Positions 22,413-31,352 of a stretch of DNA of 33,454 bases are shown here, piece after piece (positions within the stretch are counted from its first letter, which is position 1; the number at the start of each line of letters is the position of its first letter). The position numbers and the translations under genes are program-made. Source of the DNA: Cytophagaceae bacterium (GTDB lineage Bacteria > Bacteroidota > Bacteroidia > Cytophagales > Cytophagaceae); NCBI GenBank assembly GCA_025454925.1, contig JALONM010000041.1, forward strand, positions 1 through 33,454, given 5' to 3'. The notes under the pieces are model-generated. The model ran no database searches. It was not told the origin of the DNA and saw nothing but the letters and a program-made list of their open reading frames with translations.

Positions 22413-25010
22413 GTGGCACCTGCTTCCGTCATAGAAAACTTACAGTTTGAATTCCAAACAGGCAACGAAAAAGGAACCAGCTTTTTACAAGACGTATCAG
22501 ATTTTGCCCAACATCATTTGGTAGGAGTCATAGAAGAAGTGCTGGATGAGCTTGAGCTGGATGGATACCTGGTCGTTCCTTCAATTGAAATTCATCTCGA
22601 GGTAATCGATTGGAGTAACCGTGATTTATTGAAACATAAACTGCGCACAGCATTACTAAATCAGCTGCACTTTGAAATAGTAAGTAAATCCCATCTCATT
22701 TTACCGTTGAATGAATCGGGAGAAGACGGAAACGATTCTTCAACACAGAAGACCAAATGGCAAGAAGACCGTTGGGCTCATTACCTGGTGTATGGCCATT
22801 TTCCCTGGTGGGATGCGGCAACTCAGGATGTTTCGTTTTCATTAGAAAAAGATTTAAAGCGCTACCTGGAACGCTCTCCCAATGCCTTTCTTTCCTTTCT
22901 TCAATCACAAAAAAAGGAACCTTATACCTTACGGATCATCTTTCAACGACTCAAAACTATTCTTGGTCAATTGTATTCCGGAGTTTTACAAAAAATACTC
23001 TCCCTCCCTTTACGACTGGAGCAAATAGAAGAATTGAGCAGGCTGCATAACTATGTTAAGGATTTGCAACAGGTAGAAGCCCGGCATATGGAGCAATCGG
23101 TTTGGATCGTGTTGATTCAAACGAATACTTTCAATGCAGATGAACTGATCGAAGCATTGGCAAAATTGTATCAATGGCCTACAGAGCTTGTATGGAAAGT
23201 TTTGCTGAACCAATCAGTCCTCTTAGAAACGCAATCCCCCTGGCTGTTTGCCTACTTGCAACAAGCCACTTGTAAGGTTTCTGAGCTTCCGGAATTCTTA
23301 AAAAATAAACTTCCGGAATGGTATGAAAAAGCGTTGCGCACCGTCCAAGCACTTACACCATACCTCTCTTTATCAAAAGAGAAATTGATTCAATTGCTTT
23401 TTGAAAATTCTTTTCAAAAAAGAAATATCCAGGGGCTGCTTTTAGCCTTGGAAATGGCCGAAGGGAAAAACTCTTCCCATGAAATCCTAAAGGCCCTGGA
23501 GTCCTTTTGGAATGCGGAGTTGCATGCCGATTTCAAAAACGAATATGCGTACACTCAACTCAGCCAATTGTTATCAGAACAAAAAATTCTGGAAGAAGAA
23601 ACCGAAAAGCTTCCGGAATTGGATTGGATTTTACGATATCTGAAAACAGGGAGCTTGCCTTGGGTGCAACGCAACAGCACATTGGAGGAGTTGGAAGCAT
23701 TTATCATGGGGGTATACGATGCACAACCAGCCTTTTTTATCCAGTATTTCAAAAAAGTCGATGTATATCGCTTTCCACAAATTTGGTCGCGAATTCAAAA
23801 GCAGTTTTCTCCAGCATTGGTGGAGGTATTTCGCAAATCCTTATCCATTGAAGCTTTTGAAGATAAACAACACTACAAAGAGCACCGGGAAAAAATACTC
23901 GCATTGTTGTTTACCCAAGGACTTATTCCATGGAAAGACTTGCTCGACAACAATATTGACCATGCTCTCGAAGTACTGATAACCTTTTACAGGGAAGATC
24001 CGGTATTTTTCCGAAGAGCATTACGCGAAAGTAAATTATTAGAACATCCAGATAGTAAATCGAAAGTAATTTTTATTCTGGGAGAAAGAGCCTGGCAGTT
24101 TTTAGAAGAGCAATATGGTGAAATTTCGTCTCAGTCTGGCGAGCTCACTGCCTTAAAACTCGAAGACTTGTTGAGTAATTTTAATGAGTTGGCATTTCAA
24201 TTAGAGTACTTCTTCCAGCACCGGCGTTTTAGTCGAGCGGTTATTCCAAGCATCGAAAAGATTTTGAGTGAATTAATCAGCATCAAAACGAATGAGTCCA
24301 AACTAATGCTGGCAGCATTTTATCAGCGATATCCGGATTCAATCCAAATGTTGTTGCCGTCGTCCCAACTGGAGCTTTTAAAAACCTTATTGGCAGGATT
24401 CACCCAAGAAGATGGTTCCGATGAAGAAGAGGAAGAACTTCCTGAAATTCTTAAAAAGAAAACAGGCAGCAGCGATCCTGAATTGGAAAAATTATTGCCG
24501 ACGGGAACTACGTTGTATATTAAAAATGCAGGATTGGTAATTTTACATCCGTTCATTAATCGGTTTTTCAATCTTCTGAAGCTGACTGAAAAGAAAAAAT
24601 TTATCGACTCCGAGGCTCAGGAAAAAGCAGTACACATGCTTCAGTATTTGATTTTTGAAAAAAAGGATACTCCTGAATTTGAATTGACCTTAAATAAAAT
24701 TCTTTGCGGCATGGCTCCTGTAATGCCGGTGATGAAGGAAATTGAAGTAAGCACAGAAGAACACGAATTATCGCTAAGTTTATTAAAAGGCGTTATTGAA
24801 AACTGGCCAATTTTAAAAAACACAAGTATAGAAAATTTCAGGGCTAGTTTTTTACTGCGGGAAGGGAAACTTACGAAGGAGCCGGATGGATGGCGCTTGA
24901 GGGTGGAAGAAAAAGGATTCGACATCCTGATGAAGCAACTTCCATGGTCTATTAATACCATTAAACTTCCGTGGATGAATGAAGTCATTCATGTAGATTG
25001 GCAGTCGTAA
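22413..25010 (+). CDS. contractile injection system tape measure-like protein (lone copy)
   Basis: 865 aa from GTG 22413; no ATG is near. The pattern fits the CIS tape-measure family (CIS_TMP, Afp14-like). An N-terminal IENLQFEFQTGNEKG segment leads into an amphipathic helix region. HFPWW (129-133) and the repeat-like LKTGSLPWV near 415 match the family's TG-x-LPW units. The C-terminal block has NAGLVILHPFINRFF near 705-720 and LNKILCGMAP near 760. In known systems this protein sets tail length and helps to assemble the inner tube. Here no sheath, tube, baseplate, ATPase or fibre gene is nearby: both neighbours are ordinary genes. No signal peptide is seen. The family call is by eye and good; the function in isolation is unknown. 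Confidence 0.82.
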   Translation: MAPASVIENLQFEFQTGNEKGTSFLQDVSDFAQHHLVGVIEEVLDELELDGYLVVPSIEIHLEVIDWSNRDLLKHKLRTALLNQLHFEIVSKSHLILPLNESGEDGNDSSTQKTKWQEDRWAHYLVYGHFPWWDAATQDVSFSLEKDLKRYLERSPNAFLSFLQSQKKEPYTLRIIFQRLKTILGQLYSGVLQKILSLPLRLEQIEELSRLHNYVKDLQQVEARHMEQSVWIVLIQTNTFNADELIEALAKLYQWPTELVWKVLLNQSVLLETQSPWLFAYLQQATCKVSELPEFLKNKLPEWYEKALRTVQALTPYLSLSKEKLIQLLFENSFQKRNIQGLLLALEMAEGKNSSHEILKALESFWNAELHADFKNEYAYTQLSQLLSEQKILEEETEKLPELDWILRYLKTGSLPWVQRNSTLEELEAFIMGVYDAQPAFFIQYFKKVDVYRFPQIWSRIQKQFSPALVEVFRKSLSIEAFEDKQHYKEHREKILALLFTQGLIPWKDLLDNNIDHALEVLITFYREDPVFFRRALRESKLLEHPDSKSKVIFILGERAWQFLEEQYGEISSQSGELTALKLEDLLSNFNELAFQLEYFFQHRRFSRAVIPSIEKILSELISIKTNESKLMLAAFYQRYPDSIQMLLPSSQLELLKTLLAGFTQEDGSDEEEEELPEILKKKTGSSDPELEKLLPTGTTLYIKNAGLVILHPFINRFFNLLKLTEKKKFIDSEAQEKAVHMLQYLIFEKKDTPEFELTLNKILCGMAPVMPVMKEIEVSTEEHELSLSLLKGVIENWPILKNTSIENFRASFLLREGKLTKEPDGWRLRVEEKGFDILMKQLPWSINTIKLPWMNEVIHVDWQS

Positions 25011-25042
25011 ATAATATTGGAGATGAATGAAAATGTTCATCA

Positions 25043-27787
25043 TTATTGCTTCACCACCCGAATTGATTTTTGTTGAGAGGTTGTTCGAATGTGAAGGATG
25101 TATTGGCCTGGACTTAGTTTTTGCCCTAAAGTATACCATTGATTCAACTGGAATACGGGCAGACTATATACCGTTTCTCCCAAACTATTATACACCGTTA
25201 ATGCAGCAGTACCTTCAGAAGCGAAGCTACCCAAAACCTGAAATTCTTCCGAAGATGGATTGGGAAATACGGTAAGTTCTAAAGAACCTGTATTCCATTC
25301 GACCATCACAAAGTTGGTAAATCGTCCAACTCCCGACTCATCGGCCTGGAGCAGGCGGTAATAAGATATACCTTGCAAGGGTGATGCATCAAGGAATTCA
25401 TAGTGTTGTTTGGTATTGGAATTACCAGCCGCTTTATGAACACCGATGCTTACAAAATCTCGCCCATTGTGCGAGCGCTGAATTTCAAATTTATCAGATC
25501 CATTTTCAAACAAAGTAGCCCAGGAAACCAGCACTCCTTTTTCTGGAATAGATTGTGCATCCAAATATTGATAGGAAACTGGTAAAGCCTCGTACAAGTC
25601 TGCCTGCCAGAGCCCTCTTCCATAAGTCGCCGCCCTGATTTTCCCAGAAGGGTAATGAATTTCCAACTCCCTTACTTCTACATTAGGCAACCCATTATCG
25701 TAAGCTACCCAGTTTGTCATGCCTGCATTTCGATAAAATACACCGTTGTTGGTTCCCACATATAATCCATTATCGCTGCCGTTGTGATAGACAATACAAT
25801 TCATGCTGCCATTGAGCATGCTGGTATAATTTATCCAATTGATGCCTCCATCCGATGATGTAAAAATTCTACCACCAGTACAGGCCGCCGCCACCTGCAA
25901 ATGGTTGGAAGGATGAACGCTTAAATAGTTGATACTTCCGGAAGGCACGTTGGATGTGTTCCAATTAAGACCTCCGTTCAAACTGCGGTAAAGTGTTCCT
26001 CCTTTACTGGCATAGATAACATTTGAATTGGAGGGTGCCAGGGCTATTTCTTCAAAATTGGCACCACTAAGTTCTGTAAGCGCCACCCAGGTACTTCCGC
26101 CATCGGTGCTTTTAAAAACATTTCGATACCCCACATGCAACACGTTGGGGGCATTATGGTCAATCACAAATGGAGTTACCCATTCGCCATCCGTTTCAGG
26201 TGCAATTAAAGATACCCTGGAATTTCCACCATCGGTACTTTTGTATAAACTTCCCATTTGAGAAGTTCCATACACAATGCTATGATCGCTGGGATCGAAA
26301 AATGATTCCATTCCATCTGCACCCAGCCAATCTACCCAGCCGGCAGGCCTTCGAATGCTGGTGCCATTATCCTGTGCCCCTGCTGTAACCAAATGATTGC
26401 TGGTAGTAGCAGATCCCAACCTGTAAAACTGCCGTATGCCCAGGCCAACAGATAAATCTATCCAATTATCTCCTTCGTCATTAGATTTATAAATTCCACC
26501 GTCCGTCCCAGCATACACCACTTCATCTCTATATTCTAGCACATGCACATCGGCATGGTTATAGCCACGTGAATTGGGTAAACTCCATTCTGTTTGGGCT
26601 TCGAAAGACAGGCCACCATCAACCGATCGCCAGACGATAATGCCTCCAATCCAGATTTTATTAGGATCGGTAGGACTTACACACATTGCCATATCATAGC
26701 CCGCCTGCCCTCCAGGCTCATCACCGTAAGGAGAATAACCAAAATAGTTAGTGCCGGAAGCTGCATCGCCAGTAACTTGTACCTGAAAACTTAATCCAGC
26801 ATCGGAGGATCGGTATAAGTAACCAAATTCATCCCCTCTGGCGGATACCATGTAGACCAGGTTAGGATTGGCGGGAGTAACGGAAATAAAACTTCTATCG
26901 GAGGCTACTATACCATTGTTGATTTGCTGAAATGCAAGGCCTCCATTGGTGGAACGGAAAAAATCTTTTCCGCAGGCGTACATTACCGTGGGATCATTGG
27001 GCTTAAATTCGATATCGTGAATGGGAGCATTGGTAATCAAAGTCCAAGTGGCACCTTGATTTACACTTCTATACAAACCAGTAGAAGTGCCTGCGAAAAG
27101 AGTAGAAGGAATGCTCGGATGTATCACGATGCAGTTCACCATTCCATTAATACCCATGTTGGCAGTATTCCACGACTCTCCACCATCATTGGAACGCATT
27201 AAGCGGGCGGCACTGCAACCGAGGTATACGATATCGTGATTAGAATAGTCTACTTCAATTGCCGACACCTGCAACGAAGAAAAATCATCGGTAAGCACCT
27301 CCCAGGTATTCCCTCCATTTTTGGTTTTCCAACAACCACCGCCCGGAGAACCTACATAAATAATTCTATCGTTGGTAGGATCAATTTCTATGGCCATTAA
27401 TCTTCCGACTCCCGGATTCCATCCGCTGCTGCGATTCCAGGCTTTTGGGCCTAATTCTTCCCAATTACTGGCCGTGATGCGTGATTTTGGATCTATTGAA
27501 ACACTGCGCAGGTAACGTTCATATTCTTGCCATTCCTTTTCGGCACTGATTCGATTTCCATTGGAATCTACTCGAAACTGCTGAAGGTATTTCCAACGTT
27601 GGTATTGTTTGTATCCAGTACCTTTTCCTTTGCTTTTATGTTGGTAAAAGGAATCAAGGGTAGAAACCACTTCATAATAATTCCTGGATTCATCATTCAT
27701 AAGATCCCACCAGAGCTGAGCGTTAGCTGGCAGGAAGAATACGCATGAAAAAATCAAAACTAAATAATATGTAATTCTACGAATCAT
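25043..27787 (-). CDS. T9SS-secreted protein with BNR/sortilin-type repeats
   Basis: About 914 aa. The ATG at 27787 starts a signal peptide (MIRRITYYLVLIFSCVFFLP then ANAQ); an upstream in-frame codon at 27823 adds 12 residues. The middle (about 110-720) is built of some ten BNR-type Asp-box units of the form S-x-D-G-G-x-x-W (for example KTKNGGNTW, RSNDGGESW, KSTDGGSTW, TSSDGGINW), as in VPS10/sortilin and sialidase-like propellers. The C-terminus is a T9SS sorting domain (VFPNPSSEEFQV to the end), preceded by an Ig/FN3-like region. No catalytic residues of a known hydrolase are visible, so it may bind surfaces or glycans. It converges on the tape-measure-like gene, with 32 bases between. Confidence 0.87.
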   Translation of the reverse strand: MIRRITYYLVLIFSCVFFLPANAQLWWDLMNDESRNYYEVVSTLDSFYQHKSKGKGTGYKQYQRWKYLQQFRVDSNGNRISAEKEWQEYERYLRSVSIDPKSRITASNWEELGPKAWNRSSGWNPGVGRLMAIEIDPTNDRIIYVGSPGGGCWKTKNGGNTWEVLTDDFSSLQVSAIEVDYSNHDIVYLGCSAARLMRSNDGGESWNTANMGINGMVNCIVIHPSIPSTLFAGTSTGLYRSVNQGATWTLITNAPIHDIEFKPNDPTVMYACGKDFFRSTNGGLAFQQINNGIVASDRSFISVTPANPNLVYMVSARGDEFGYLYRSSDAGLSFQVQVTGDAASGTNYFGYSPYGDEPGGQAGYDMAMCVSPTDPNKIWIGGIIVWRSVDGGLSFEAQTEWSLPNSRGYNHADVHVLEYRDEVVYAGTDGGIYKSNDEGDNWIDLSVGLGIRQFYRLGSATTSNHLVTAGAQDNGTSIRRPAGWVDWLGADGMESFFDPSDHSIVYGTSQMGSLYKSTDGGNSRVSLIAPETDGEWVTPFVIDHNAPNVLHVGYRNVFKSTDGGSTWVALTELSGANFEEIALAPSNSNVIYASKGGTLYRSLNGGLNWNTSNVPSGSINYLSVHPSNHLQVAAACTGGRIFTSSDGGINWINYTSMLNGSMNCIVYHNGSDNGLYVGTNNGVFYRNAGMTNWVAYDNGLPNVEVRELEIHYPSGKIRAATYGRGLWQADLYEALPVSYQYLDAQSIPEKGVLVSWATLFENGSDKFEIQRSHNGRDFVSIGVHKAAGNSNTKQHYEFLDASPLQGISYYRLLQADESGVGRFTNFVMVEWNTGSLELTVFPNPSSEEFQVLGSFASEGTAALTVYNSLGETVYSLPVFQLNQWYTLGQKLSPGQYILHIRTTSQQKSIRVVKQ

Positions 27788-27859
27788 TGAGTTTGTGCCT
27801 CTACACAACACGAATATAAGCAATTAGCGGATATATTATCAATTATTTAAACCATATAA

Positions 27860-27897
27860 TTTATAAAAAAAATAATATTAGGTATTTCTACCTAATA
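27860..27897 (-). terminator. intrinsic terminator of the MBL-DUF1653 operon
   Basis: On the minus strand, 27897-27889 pairs perfectly with 27884-27876 (9 bp, 4-nt loop), followed by a long U-rich run (about 27875-27860). It lies 106 bases past the stop of the DUF1653 gene. The rest of the 27788-28003 gap is AT-rich, and I see no gene in it. Confidence 0.8.
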
Positions 27898-28003
27898 AGG
27901 TCTATTAAAATCTCACTCTTTTAATTATTAATAGAAATAAAAATGGATTTATTAAAAACACAAGCCTATCAACTTGCGATAAAAACGGTACGTAATAATA
28001 ATG

Positions 28004-28219
28004 TTATAGGGCTTTAAATCGAGGAACCTTATTTCCATTAATCTCTACCAATTCCATAAACATGTCTAAAGGACGCACCCATAGTTGAGGTGAATGCACC
28101 GATTTATACAGCACCAATTCTTGTTCTGTTTCCGAATGCTTCACTACGTGAAGCACCTCATACAAATTCCCTTTGTAATGCTGGTATTGGCCTGGTTGTG
28201 GATGCTTGGTAGAACTCAT
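28004..28219 (-). CDS. DUF1653 family protein
   Basis: 71 aa, matching the DUF1653 pattern by eye: PGQYQHYKGNLYEVLHVVKHSETEQELVLYKSV...LWVRPLDMFMELVE. The fold is small and beta-rich, probably cytoplasmic; function is unknown in this family. Its ATG overlaps the stop of the MBL gene by 4 bases (ATGA), so the two are translationally coupled. Confidence 0.9.
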   Translation of the reverse strand: MSSTKHPQPGQYQHYKGNLYEVLHVVKHSETEQELVLYKSVHSPQLWVRPLDMFMELVEINGNKVPRFKAL

Positions 28220-29067
28220 TTAAAAAAATCATTTTCCTTGAAACAAATATCGGTTCGAATGCCCTTTTCTGTGAGCTTCAGTGTGCAAGCCTGTACGAGT
28301 GGATCATGCTGAAAGAGTAGAATACGCTGCTGGTGCAAGGAGTTATCCAAATAAACTTTTTTCTCTTCCATACTCACCAAAGGCCTGGTATCGTAAGCCA
28401 TAATGTATGGAATGGGCAAATGCGCGGACGATGGCAACAAATCCGCTACAAATGCATATTCCTGTTCTTTATAGGTAAAACGAGGGAGCATTTGCGATTC
28501 CGTATGACCGTTGACCCAATCAAAAGTAAGTTCTGGAAAGGGAGAAACGTTTTCCTCCATAAAGTGCAGCACATTCCATTCTTGTAGTGGTAAAATATTT
28601 TCTGACAAGAATGAAGCTTTCTCTCTGGAATTAGGTTGAGTAGCCCAGTTCCAATGCGACTTATTTGTCCAATACCGAGCCTTGGGGAACGTTGGAACGA
28701 GTTGATCAAGGTGTTCATGATAGGTCACCGCACCTCCGCAATGATCGAAATGTAAATGGGTATGCACTACATCCGTAACCTCTTCCGGACTAAAGCCAGC
28801 TTTGGCCAGCGAACCAATTAGAGTATCGTTGCCATGCAAATAATAAAAGTCAAAAAAACGAGCATTTTGTTTCGTACCAATGCCGGTATCCACCAATATG
28901 AGTCTGTTATCTGTTTGAATCAGCAAACAGCGCATAGCCCAGGTGCACATATTGTTGGTGTCTGCCGGATTGAGTTTGTTCCAGATGCTTTTCGGTACTA
29001 CCCCAAACATGGCACCTCCGTCTAGCTTAAAATATCCAGTTTCTAGTAACCAAAAGTTTTGTATCAT
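28216..29067 (-). CDS. MBL-fold metallo-hydrolase
   Basis: 283 aa. The signature HTHLHFDHCGG gives metal ligands His104, His106, Asp108 and His109; further ligands follow at NGHTESQ (His) and in VADLLPSS (Asp). LVDTGIGTKQ precedes the motif. The sequence is close to the lactonase-like/AttM branch of the MBL superfamily, but substrate assignments in this superfamily are unreliable. There is no signal peptide. It is the first gene of an operon with the DUF1653 gene. The 170-base gap upstream is not clearly promoter-like. Confidence 0.92.
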   Translation of the reverse strand: MIQNFWLLETGYFKLDGGAMFGVVPKSIWNKLNPADTNNMCTWAMRCLLIQTDNRLILVDTGIGTKQNARFFDFYYLHGNDTLIGSLAKAGFSPEEVTDVVHTHLHFDHCGGAVTYHEHLDQLVPTFPKARYWTNKSHWNWATQPNSREKASFLSENILPLQEWNVLHFMEENVSPFPELTFDWVNGHTESQMLPRFTYKEQEYAFVADLLPSSAHLPIPYIMAYDTRPLVSMEEKKVYLDNSLHQQRILLFQHDPLVQACTLKLTEKGIRTDICFKENDFFK

Positions 29068-29261
29068 CGTAGGTTATAAAGGACTTGGTTATTTGTTGCG
29101 CTCCCTATCTAAGTTTTTTAGCTGAGATTCGCCAAAAGTTGTAAACCCTAAACGAGCTGGCATCAATCCGGCATAAGTATTGCAACTGACCGATTGAATA
29201 TCCATCATTATTCGATCCATACATTAAAAGTAGTATATTGGACTTTGATAAACGTTACCCT

Positions 29262-30440
29262 GTGAATAATTTTTTTACCATACTTCTTAGTGTTGTCTGC
29301 TTATCGGCCACTGCTCAACACAGTCTTCGGTTTGGCGCACTTACAGATGCCGGCATTCCGTATCATACCTTTCAGAAAAGCCGGGGGGTATTAGGAGGCA
29401 AAGGTTTTAACTTTCAATCTAACTGGGGGCTTTGTTTACAATATAAAGCCTTCAATCGAATAGGCCTGGAAGTAGGGATCACTCAAAATTACACCCGTTG
29501 GAAAATTCAAGACAAGGAGTTCGAGCGACGGAACGACGGATACAAAGCACTTACTACCAATCACAATTCCTATTGGGGCTACTACGCAGGACTGTATATT
29601 TACCAACCTGTATCCGATGAAACTTCGTTTTTTTTAGGTGGGGCTATGAATTGGAATTCCGTTGGAAAGTACCAGAATAGTATCACGGAAAATTTTTACA
29701 TAGAGAGAGACGGTAGTTTTATAAGTGAAGATGTAACGACCAGCGTTTCGTATTTAGGAAACAATACCTCCTATTTTGGTGAACTTGGAATGGAACAGAA
29801 AATTGGCGATCGAAGCACTTTATCATTAGGTCTAAAATTAAATTTAGGACAGGCCTTACTGTCCTCAGGTTCTTATCGCGTTTACGATGTCATCAATCAA
29901 AAAGAATTGGTGAATGACCAATTCTCATCCAAAGGAACTTTTGGAGGAATCACTGTTAAATATTCATTTACCTTATTGGAAAAGAAGAAGCGAGTTCCTC
30001 CGCCAAAAGTTAAACCACAACAAGTGGCCGACAATAAGCCTAAACCCACAGATACACCACCCGCGAATCAACCGAAGCCTAAGCCAGCACCAGCCAAAGT
30101 AGAAGGCCGTGAGGTAAAGCTGGCGCAAAAAATTACCGTGCGCCATCCGACAGTGCGTGTGCAAGTATGGGATCATCAGGAAGTGGATGGCGACAGAATA
30201 TCGCTTAAACTAGATGAGATGTGGATTATGCAAAATTATACGCTAACAGAAAAGAAAAAAGAAGTAGTGATCTCATTAAAACCAGGTGCTAACTTCTTTA
30301 CTCTGCATGCTCTTAATTTGGGTAAACTTTCGCCCAATACTGCTGCCATGCTCATCATTGATGGAACTCAAGAATATAAGATCGTTCTTGAATCTACCAT
30401 GACGCAAAGTGGAACCATTGAAATTAACTACGTACCATGA
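29262..30440 (+). CDS. outer-membrane beta-barrel protein with Pro-rich linker and C-terminal shared domain
   Basis: About 392 aa from GTG 29262, which starts a signal peptide MNNFFTILLSVVCLSATAQ; a TTG at 29238 would add eight residues ahead of it. Residues about 20-245 look like an outer-membrane beta-barrel of the OmpA-like/porin family T type (alternating aromatic strands, LRFGALTDAGI, GLCLQYK, GTFGGITVKYSFTLL). A proline/lysine-rich linker (about 248-285) leads to a C-terminal domain (about 296-392) that also ends the next protein: DGDRISLKLDE, YTLTEKKK, LKPGANFFTLHALN, SPNTAAMLI and DGTQEY. The stop overlaps the start of the lipoprotein gene (ATGA). Known related C-terminal modules are common in this phylum, but I cannot name a function. 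Confidence 0.82.
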   Translation: MNNFFTILLSVVCLSATAQHSLRFGALTDAGIPYHTFQKSRGVLGGKGFNFQSNWGLCLQYKAFNRIGLEVGITQNYTRWKIQDKEFERRNDGYKALTTNHNSYWGYYAGLYIYQPVSDETSFFLGGAMNWNSVGKYQNSITENFYIERDGSFISEDVTTSVSYLGNNTSYFGELGMEQKIGDRSTLSLGLKLNLGQALLSSGSYRVYDVINQKELVNDQFSSKGTFGGITVKYSFTLLEKKKRVPPPKVKPQQVADNKPKPTDTPPANQPKPKPAPAKVEGREVKLAQKITVRHPTVRVQVWDHQEVDGDRISLKLDEMWIMQNYTLTEKKKEVVISLKPGANFFTLHALNLGKLSPNTAAMLIIDGTQEYKIVLESTMTQSGTIEINYVP

Positions 30441-31240
30441 AAACCCTATTAAGAAGTCTTCTGTTTTTAGTAATTGGCCTGGTACTTACAACATGTCAAA
30501 AGAAAAAATTCGATTTTGAATTTGTAGATTCTAAATGTAAGAATTTCAAAATCGATTATGCTCGTGTACAAAACATCAGTGACCCTTCTTGCACCTTCGA
30601 CAATCCGCCTCAAACCACAGGGCAATTAGTGGTTACTTTTGACTATAAAGGTGACAAGGATTGTATTAAAAGTCTCGCGATTGAAGCGCTGTTTTATAAT
30701 AATAGTTCGAATACCATCAGTGGGGTTGGTTACGAAACGTCTTTACCTTCTTCAGCACTGACGATCACTGAAAACACGGTTCAATTTACCTTTCGATATA
30801 CATTTGCGTCCACCGCAGACGCCGATAATATGAACTACTTAGTAATCAAGATGGCTACTGTAAATGAAGTAGAAAAGAAAAGTAATACTATTTTGGCTCG
30901 GTATAATTCATCCTGCTTTGTTCCTGACCCCTCCACGTACACCAATGAAGGGAGCATTGATGTAGATGTGTTCACCCAAACGCTCTATTTATATGATAGT
31001 GCCGCAGACGACGGAGATATAATTTCAGTATATGTAAATAATACGCTGGTGGTAGATCGATATCGATTAACTAAAGACCAGGGCGCCTTTAATATTTCCG
31101 TGAGTAGTGGTGATAGGATTGTATTTTATGCTATGAACCAAGGCTCCAGTGGACCTAATACCCTTGGCTTTATCTTGAATGGAACTACCAAGGAGGTTAA
31201 TCTTGAAACAAATCAAGGATTCGCTTATTCGTTATTCTAA
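30437..31240 (+). CDS. lipoprotein with a C-terminal domain shared with its upstream neighbour
   Basis: 267 aa. A lipoprotein signal (MKTLLRSLLFLVIGLVLTTC) has lipobox LTTC with Cys20, so the product should be lipid-anchored, probably at the outer membrane. The middle (about 30-160) is beta-rich with several Cys, perhaps an Ig-like fold. Residues about 170-267 align with the last 97 residues of the upstream barrel protein: DDGDIISVYVNN, YRLTKDQG, SSGDRIVFYAMN, GPNTLGFILNGT. The ATGA overlap of the two genes points to a fixed pair. No function known. Confidence 0.8.
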   Translation: MKTLLRSLLFLVIGLVLTTCQKKKFDFEFVDSKCKNFKIDYARVQNISDPSCTFDNPPQTTGQLVVTFDYKGDKDCIKSLAIEALFYNNSSNTISGVGYETSLPSSALTITENTVQFTFRYTFASTADADNMNYLVIKMATVNEVEKKSNTILARYNSSCFVPDPSTYTNEGSIDVDVFTQTLYLYDSAADDGDIISVYVNNTLVVDRYRLTKDQGAFNISVSSGDRIVFYAMNQGSSGPNTLGFILNGTTKEVNLETNQGFAYSLF

Positions 31241-31284
31241 AGAATAAAAACGCTTAGAATGCCCTTTTGTAATTCACTTGATTA

Positions 31285-31329
31285 TACGCATAAAAAAACC
31301 GGACATTTCTCCGGTTTTTTTTATGCGTA
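31285..31329. terminator. bidirectional terminator between the lipoprotein gene and dapA
   Basis: Arms 31285-31303 and 31310-31329 pair over 19 bp with a single bulged base and include a GC core (CCGGA/TCCGG) flanked by A7 and T8 runs. It separates two convergent genes and has a T-run on either strand. Confidence 0.93.
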
Positions 31330-31352
31330 TGAATATGCCAATCATTATTTCA

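Noticed and set aside
22047-25010. Complete contractile injection system or prophage
   Set aside because: Only the tape-measure-like gene is recognisable; flanking genes are acpS and a T9SS BNR protein, with no sheath, tube, baseplate, capsid or lysis genes.
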